A DNA stretch of 27,742 bases. Source: SIG455 sp045589495 (lineage in GTDB: Bacteria > Bacillota > Clostridia > UMGS1810). The notes beneath the pieces were generated by a model. It saw only the letters and a program-made list of their open reading frames with translations, was not told where the DNA came from and ran no database searches. A program made the position numbers and the translations under genes. Every line of letters begins with the position of its first letter. The first letter of the stretch is position 1. Below are positions 23,113 to 27,742 of the stretch, in pieces. Location: contig JAZNPF010000006.1 in the NCBI GenBank assembly GCA_045589495.1, positions 1 through 27,742 on the forward strand, given 5' to 3'.

Positions 23113-23826
23113 ATGAAAATTTTTCCAGCAATAGATTTGTTTGATAAAAAAGTGGTTCGTCTTTATAAGGGCGATTATAATAATATGACGATATACTCAG
23201 AAAATCCTGTTGAAATCGCAATTGATTTTAAAAAACAAGGAGCAGAATGTATACATATTGTTGATTTGGAAGGAGCAAAAAGTGGCGAAACACCAAACAT
23301 TGATATTATAAAAAACATTGTTACCGAAACAAATATGTTTACTGAAGTTGGCGGTGGAATACGTTCCATGGAAGTAATTAAAAAATATATTGACATAGGT
23401 GTTGATAGAGTTATTTTAGGAACCGCAGCAGTCACAGATGAAAACTTCTTAATCGAAGCGATTAAAACTTATTCTGACAGCGTTGCAGTAGGCGTTGATA
23501 TTAAAGATGGATATGTTGCTATTAAAGGTTGGACAGAAAAGAGTGAATATTCTTTTAATGAGTTTATGCAAAAGATGCAGGATCTGGGAGTTAAAACAGT
23601 AATTTGCACGGATATTTCAAAAGATGGCGCAATGCAGGGAACAAACATATCTCTGTACAAAGAACTTTCAGAAAAGTTTAATATAAATATAATTGCATCA
23701 GGTGGTGTATCATCAATTGAGGATATACAGAAATTGTCGGATATGAATATGTATGGTGCAATAATTGGAAAAGCGTATTATACTAATTCTATCTCATTAA
23801 AAGAAGCGATTGAGGTATCAAAATGA
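23113..23826 (+). CDS. hisA: ProFAR isomerase HisA
   Basis: This 237-residue (beta-alpha)8 barrel enzyme isomerises ProFAR to PRFAR, the fourth step of the pathway. Asp8 in FPAIDLFDKKVVRL and a second catalytic Asp in VICTDISKDGAMQG are the expected acid/base pair. VGGGIRSME and ASGGVSSIEDI are the two phosphate-binding motifs of the half-barrel repeat. The ATG at 23113 has an AAAGGAA site; a longer in-frame start at 23092 inside hisH would add seven residues not seen in the family. Its stop overlaps the hisF start by 4 bases (ATGA). Confidence 0.96.
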   Translation: MKIFPAIDLFDKKVVRLYKGDYNNMTIYSENPVEIAIDFKKQGAECIHIVDLEGAKSGETPNIDIIKNIVTETNMFTEVGGGIRSMEVIKKYIDIGVDRVILGTAAVTDENFLIEAIKTYSDSVAVGVDIKDGYVAIKGWTEKSEYSFNEFMQKMQDLGVKTVICTDISKDGAMQGTNISLYKELSEKFNINIIASGGVSSIEDIQKLSDMNMYGAIIGKAYYTNSISLKEAIEVSK

Positions 23827-24581
23827 TTACAAAAAGAATTATTCCATGTTTGGATGTTAAAAACGGACGTGTTGTAAAAGGCGTAAATTTTGAGGGGCTG
23901 TCTGATGTTTCTGATCCTGTAGAACTTGCAAAATATTATAGTGAAAATATGGCGGACGAGTTGGTTTTTTATGATATAACTGCATCCAGCGAAGGAAGAA
24001 AGTTATTTACCGATATTCTTTGTGAAACTGCCAAAAATGTATTTATACCATTGACAGTTGGTGGTGGTATTAACACTCTTGATGATTTTGACAGAGTTTT
24101 AAAATGCGGTGCAGATAAAGTAAGTGTAAATTCGGGTGCTATCAAAAATCCCGATCTTATTTATCAGGCTGCTAAAAAATACGGAGATCAATGTGTTGTT
24201 TTAAGTGTTGACATTAAAAGGGTAAACGGATGTTTTAGAGTTTTTGCTAAAGGTGGTAGAGAAGATACCGGTATAGAGGCACTTGAATGGATAAAACGTT
24301 GTGTGGATATGGGCGCAGGGGAGATTGTTGTTAACTCAATTGACACAGATGGTGTAAAAGGTGGGTTTGATATTGAGATGCTTCATGCTGTTTGTGAAGT
24401 AGTGAATGTCCCTGTAATTGCATCAGGTGGTGCTGGTTGTATTTCTGATTTCACAAAACTATTTAAAGAACTGCCTAAGGTGGATGCAGGACTTGCTGCT
24501 TCTATTTTCCATTTTGGGGAAGTTAAAATACGTGATTTAAAAAATGAACTCAAAAATAATGATATTCTTGTAAGAATATAG
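23823..24581 (+). CDS. hisF: Imidazole glycerol phosphate synthase, cyclase subunit HisF
   Basis: This 252-residue (beta-alpha)8 barrel protein uses ammonia from HisH to turn PRFAR into imidazole glycerol phosphate and AICAR. IIPCLDVKNGRVVKGVNFEG includes the catalytic Asp11. VGGGINTLDDF and ASGGAGCISDF are the phosphate sites, and VVLSVDIK carries the second catalytic Asp. INSIDTDGVKGG-like sequence (VNSIDTDGVKGGFD) is the usual HisF block. It overlaps hisA by 4 bases. HisA and HisF are sister barrels that arose from gene duplication. Confidence 0.97.
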   Translation: MITKRIIPCLDVKNGRVVKGVNFEGLSDVSDPVELAKYYSENMADELVFYDITASSEGRKLFTDILCETAKNVFIPLTVGGGINTLDDFDRVLKCGADKVSVNSGAIKNPDLIYQAAKKYGDQCVVLSVDIKRVNGCFRVFAKGGREDTGIEALEWIKRCVDMGAGEIVVNSIDTDGVKGGFDIEMLHAVCEVVNVPVIASGGAGCISDFTKLFKELPKVDAGLAASIFHFGEVKIRDLKNELKNNDILVRI

Positions 24582-24594
24582 GAAAGGATCTGTT

Positions 24595-25245
24595 ATGATA
24601 AATTTTGAATCTCTTAAATTTGATGAAAAAGGACTTATACCTGCTATTGTTGTAGATTATGTAAGTAAAAAAGTTTTTACGCTTGCATATATGAATGAGG
24701 AAAGTCTTAAAATTTCTTTAGAAAAAAAATTAACATGTTTTTATAGCCGCTCACGCCAGGAATTATGGCTTAAAGGAGAAACCAGTGGGAATTTTCAACA
24801 CATAGTATCTATTAAATCAGATTGCGACGGTGATGCATTAGTGATAGAAGTTGTCCCTGATGGTCCTGCTTGTCATACCGGCACTTTTTCTTGCTTTGAA
24901 AATAAGTTGTGGCAAAACGAAGAAATAAATGATTTTTCATACGATGATCTTTTAGAACTTATAAAAGGGCGTAAAACTAATAAGCAAGAAGGCTCATATA
25001 CTACATATCTCTTCGAAAAAGGTATTGATAAAATACTAAAAAAAGTAGGTGAGGAATGTACTGAAGTTATCATTGCGGCTAAGGCTGATGATAAGAAGGA
25101 AACTATATATGAAATTGCCGACCTTGCATATCATACAATGGTACTTATGATAGAAATGGGAATTTCACTTGAAGATATTCATAAAGAACTTGCATCACGC
25201 CACGTTATTGATCATAAAATAAAACAGGAAAAAATGACTAAATAA
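24595..25245 (+). CDS. hisIE: Bifunctional phosphoribosyl-AMP cyclohydrolase/phosphoribosyl-ATP pyrophosphatase HisIE
   Basis: This 216-residue fusion catalyses steps two and three of histidine synthesis. The N-terminal HisI domain (about 1-110) has FYSRSRQELWLKGETSGN, IKSDCDGDAL and GPACHTGTFSCF, which supply its metal ligands. The C-terminal HisE domain (about 120-216) has GSYTTYLFEKGIDKILKKVGEE and CTEVIIAAK, then EIADLAYHTMVLM, an all-alpha NTP pyrophosphatase pattern (the first is cited here for its ends). It is the last gene of the operon, preceded by AGGAAAGGA, and is followed directly by a strong terminator. Confidence 0.96.
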   Translation: MINFESLKFDEKGLIPAIVVDYVSKKVFTLAYMNEESLKISLEKKLTCFYSRSRQELWLKGETSGNFQHIVSIKSDCDGDALVIEVVPDGPACHTGTFSCFENKLWQNEEINDFSYDDLLELIKGRKTNKQEGSYTTYLFEKGIDKILKKVGEECTEVIIAAKADDKKETIYEIADLAYHTMVLMIEMGISLEDIHKELASRHVIDHKIKQEKMTK

Positions 25246-25249
25246 TTAT

Positions 25250-25291
25250 AAAACAAAAACTCTGTATGAAACTATACAGAGTTTTTGTTTT
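25250..25291 (+). terminator. Rho-independent terminator of the his operon
   Basis: An 18-bp perfect stem (25250-25267 with 25274-25291) encloses a 6-base loop, GAAACT. The descending arm contains TTTTTGTTTT, which serves as the U-tract. It begins 4 bases after the hisIE stop. Confidence 0.9.
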
Positions 25292-25328
25292 GATTTAAAA
25301 AAAATGGGTATAATATATATGTATTTTG

Positions 25329-25357
25329 TTGCAATTTTCCTTTGTTTATACTATAAT
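25329..25357 (+). promoter_or_regulatory. Promoter for ddh
   Basis: TTGCAA (25329-25334), 17 bases and a perfect TATAAT (25352-25357) precede ddh by 37 bases. The -35 box matches 4 of 6 consensus bases. A further TATAAT at 25309-25314 overlaps the region just after the terminator but lacks a good -35 box. Confidence 0.75.
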
Positions 25358-25394
25358 TAAAACATACAGTTATATTTTGACAGGAGATGTATTT

Positions 25395-26378
25395 ATGAAG
25401 ATTAAAGTAGGAATAGTTGGGTATGGTAATTTGGGACGAGGCGTAGAATGTGCCATAACATCTTCAGGAGATATGGATTTAGTTGCATTGTTTACAAGAC
25501 GCACACCTGAAAACATTATAACTTATACTGATATTCCTGTATATCATATAAGTAAAGTAATTGAAATGAAAGACAAAATCGACGTCTTGATATTATGTGG
25601 GGGAAGTGCAAATGATCTTCCGCAACAAACTCCTGAATTAGCAGAACATTTCAATGTTGTTGATAGTTTTGATACTCATGCAAAGATCCCAGAGCATTTT
25701 AACAATGTTGATTTGGCAAGTAGAAAAGGTGATAAAATAAGTTTGATATCGGCAGGTTGGGATCCGGGAATGTTCTCTCTGAATCGTGCGTACGCTCAGG
25801 CAATTTTGCCAAATGGAAAAGATTATACATTCTGGGGCCGTGGTGTCAGTCAGGGACATTCAGATGCAATTAGAAGAATTCACGGTGTTAAAGATGCACG
25901 TCAATATACTGTTCCCGTTGATACTGCTATTGAATCTGTAAGAAATGGTGAAATGCCGGAACTCACAACCCGTGATAAGCATATTCGTGAATGCTATGTG
26001 GTTGCAGAAGATGGTGCTGATTTAAAAGAAATTGAAAATGCAATTGTTACTATGCCAAACTATTTTGCTGATTATAACACAACAGTAACTTTTATTACTC
26101 AGGAAGAATTGGATAAATATCATAAAGGGATCCCGCACGGAGGTATGGTGCTACGCTCTGGCACTACCGGATTTAATGACGAACATAAACATATTATTGA
26201 ATACAATCTCACATTAGATTCTAATCCCGAATTTACATCAAGTATCCTTGTGGCATACGCAAGAGCGATATATCGTATGTATAATGAGGGTGTAAGAGGT
26301 TGTAAAACAGTTTTAGATATAGCACCTTCTTATATGCATCCAGCTTCATCAGAAGATTTAAGAAAAAACTTATTATAA
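25395..26378 (+). CDS. ddh: meso-Diaminopimelate D-dehydrogenase
   Basis: This 327-residue NADP-dependent enzyme makes meso-diaminopimelate directly from tetrahydrodipicolinate, for lysine and peptidoglycan. The Rossmann motif VGIVGYGNLGRG is at the N-terminus. LCGGSANDLPQQTPE, FNVVDSFDTHAKIPEH, SAGWDPGMFSLNR and FWGRGVSQGHSDAIRRI are Ddh signatures that set it apart from DapB and homoserine dehydrogenase. The ATG at 25395 follows CAGGAGAT by about 8 bases and fits the family N-terminus. An earlier in-frame ORF start near 25326 lies in the promoter and is rejected. The one-step dehydrogenase is known in several clostridial and gut bacteria. The gap to the next gene is 19 bases, so they may be co-transcribed. 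Confidence 0.95.
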   Translation: MKIKVGIVGYGNLGRGVECAITSSGDMDLVALFTRRTPENIITYTDIPVYHISKVIEMKDKIDVLILCGGSANDLPQQTPELAEHFNVVDSFDTHAKIPEHFNNVDLASRKGDKISLISAGWDPGMFSLNRAYAQAILPNGKDYTFWGRGVSQGHSDAIRRIHGVKDARQYTVPVDTAIESVRNGEMPELTTRDKHIRECYVVAEDGADLKEIENAIVTMPNYFADYNTTVTFITQEELDKYHKGIPHGGMVLRSGTTGFNDEHKHIIEYNLTLDSNPEFTSSILVAYARAIYRMYNEGVRGCKTVLDIAPSYMHPASSEDLRKNLL

Positions 26379-26397
26379 TTTTTAAGGAGAATAAAAT

Positions 26398-27742
26398 ATG
26401 GCAAAAAGAATTCCAAAACAATACCCTTTAATGACAAGTTTAAAAGAACTTATGGAATATTCCGTTAAATGCTATGGGGATAAGCCTGCTTTTAAGTTCA
26501 ATGGAGAAAATGGTGTAATTCAAATATCCTATTCTCAATTTAAAAATGATGTTGAGGCAATGGGAACTTATCTCTATAGTATCGGTATTAAAAATAAACA
26601 CGTTGGCCTTGTCGGAGAAAACAGTTATGAGTGGATTGTAAGTTATTTTGCTGTGGTTTGCGGCGGTGGAGTTATTGTTCCTGTTGACAAAGAACTCAAA
26701 ACCAATGATATTTGTGAACTTCTTGAAAGAAGTGATTCTGAAGTATTTATTCATGCGAACAAATTTCAGGAAACTGCTGATGCCACTAATGGTATTACCT
26801 GCCTCAACCTTAAAGATTTTGATTCATACATATCTAAAGGAAATGAGTTGAAAGAAAGCGGTGCAACTGACTTCTTAACTTCTGAAACAGATTCTGAAAA
26901 ACTTTGTACCATTATTTATACTTCAGGAACTACCGGAAAACCAAAAGGTGTAATGCTTTGTCAAAAAGGATTAGTAATTGATGCTGTTACAGCATGCGAT
27001 TTTGCTGATCTTATCGGAGGAAATCTTACTGCTTTGCCAATTCACCATTCATTTGCATTTACTGCTTGTATTCTTGCTGCATTGGTTCAGGGCGTACCGA
27101 TTTTTATTAACAAAAGTTTAAAAGACTTGTTTAAAGATTTAACGATTGCTAAACCTTATCATTTTCTTGCTGTACCAATGATGCTTGAAGCAATTTACAA
27201 AAAAATCAATAAAGCAATTGACAAACAGGGGAAACGCAAACTCATCAATACTGTTATTAAACTCAACAAAGTTCTTTTGAAATTGGGAATTGATATAAGA
27301 CATATATTATTTAAACAGATTCGTGAATCTTTTGGCGGAAATCTGCAGTTACTAGTGACCGGCGGTGCTCCCGCTAACCCCGCAACTTTACAAGGTCTTG
27401 AAGATTTAGGCTTTATTGTTTTAAATGGTTATGGAATTAGCGAGTGTTCACCAATTGTATCTGTAAATGCTACTTACGATTCAAGAATAGGCAGTGTCGG
27501 TAAAATTTTAAGAGGCGGAGAAGTAAAAATCATTGATGATGAAGTTTGTGTTCGCGGAGATATTGTAATGCTTGGATATTACAAAGATGATGCCGCTACA
27601 AAAGCTGCATTTAATGGTGAATGGTTCAAAACCGGTGATCTTGGATATTTTGACAAAGATGGTTTCCTTTATATAAATGGACGTCAAAAAAATCTTATTA
27701 TTCTTGATAACGGCAAGAATGTTTCTCCTGAAGAACTTGAAA
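26398..27742 (+). CDS. Long-chain acyl-CoA synthetase-like AMP-forming ligase (3' truncated)
   Basis: The frame is open from ATG 26398, after AAGGAG, to the window edge, giving 448 residues with no stop. It is an adenylate-forming enzyme that activates a carboxylate, probably a fatty acid, through an acyl-AMP. The P-loop YTSGTTGKPKG is at residues 174-184. LPIHHSFAFTA, VTGGAPANPATLQ and GYGISECSPIVS follow. Then comes the hinge region GEWFKTGDLGYFDKDGFLYINGR with KNLIILDNGKNVSPEELE (cited by parts). The C-terminal lid domain is mostly outside the window. The presence of several long-chain ligase features suggests fatty acid use, but the substrate cannot be settled from sequence alone. It may share the ddh transcript. 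Confidence 0.9.
   Translation, partial: MAKRIPKQYPLMTSLKELMEYSVKCYGDKPAFKFNGENGVIQISYSQFKNDVEAMGTYLYSIGIKNKHVGLVGENSYEWIVSYFAVVCGGGVIVPVDKELKTNDICELLERSDSEVFIHANKFQETADATNGITCLNLKDFDSYISKGNELKESGATDFLTSETDSEKLCTIIYTSGTTGKPKGVMLCQKGLVIDAVTACDFADLIGGNLTALPIHHSFAFTACILAALVQGVPIFINKSLKDLFKDLTIAKPYHFLAVPMMLEAIYKKINKAIDKQGKRKLINTVIKLNKVLLKLGIDIRHILFKQIRESFGGNLQLLVTGGAPANPATLQGLEDLGFIVLNGYGISECSPIVSVNATYDSRIGSVGKILRGGEVKIIDDEVCVRGDIVMLGYYKDDAATKAAFNGEWFKTGDLGYFDKDGFLYINGRQKNLIILDNGKNVSPEELE

Noticed and set aside
1..27742. CRISPR arrays, insertion sequences, phage genes, tRNA or rRNA genes
   Set aside because: No direct repeat array, transposase, integrase or structural RNA pattern was seen on either strand by reading.

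Overview
The window is an AT-rich chromosomal segment, roughly one third G+C by eye, from a low-GC Gram-positive bacterium, most likely a member of the Clostridia. The reasons are the gene order yicC-remA-gmk-rpoZ-priA-def-fmt-Zn peptidase-rsmB-rlmN-stp-prkC-rsgA-rpe-thiN, strong GGAGG-type ribosome binding sites, a YtxC-like sporulation protein, a two-subunit HisZ/HisG ATP phosphoribosyltransferase and a meso-diaminopimelate dehydrogenase. Everything except one small gene is on the + strand. I see no mobile element, phage, CRISPR array, tRNA or rRNA, and no gene-free stretch longer than about 180 bases. This is mostly core genome, and no wholly new system is evident.

Bases 1-15831 form one tight block with 1- to 4-base overlaps and short gaps. 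It is a long housekeeping operon, or a run of coupled operons, for nucleotide supply (gmk), transcription (rpoZ), replication restart (priA), formyl-methionine metabolism (def, fmt), rRNA modification and ribosome assembly (rsmB, rlmN, rsgA), the Ser/Thr phosphatase-kinase pair (stp, prkC), and rpe and thiN. Its tail (13539-15831) carries three cysteine-rich, poorly characterised proteins: a DUF6062-like protein with a duplicated CxxC...CxxH module, a DUF6873-like protein, and a YtxC-like protein ending in CxxCxxC. A terminator at 15838-15863 closes the block.

Bases 15864-17034 are a monocistronic unit with its own strong promoter and terminator. It encodes an ATP-pyrophosphatase-type GMP synthase that lacks the usual N-terminal glutaminase domain. 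A lone minus-strand gene follows, encoding a Dabb-family protein and driven by a consensus promoter.

Bases 17449-25291 are a complete-looking histidine operon: yerC (TrpR-like regulator)-hisZ-hisG-hisD-hisC-hisB-hisH-hisA-hisF-hisIE. A dedicated histidinol-phosphatase gene is the only pathway step not seen here. The yerC promoter is covered by two inverted repeats, which suggests autorepression and histidine-responsive control by the TrpR-like protein, since no T-box leader is visible. A long hairpin terminator ends the operon.

Bases 25329-27742 hold a separate promoter, ddh (meso-diaminopimelate dehydrogenase, for lysine and peptidoglycan precursors) and the first 448 codons of a long-chain acyl-CoA synthetase-like AMP-forming ligase that runs off the right edge.
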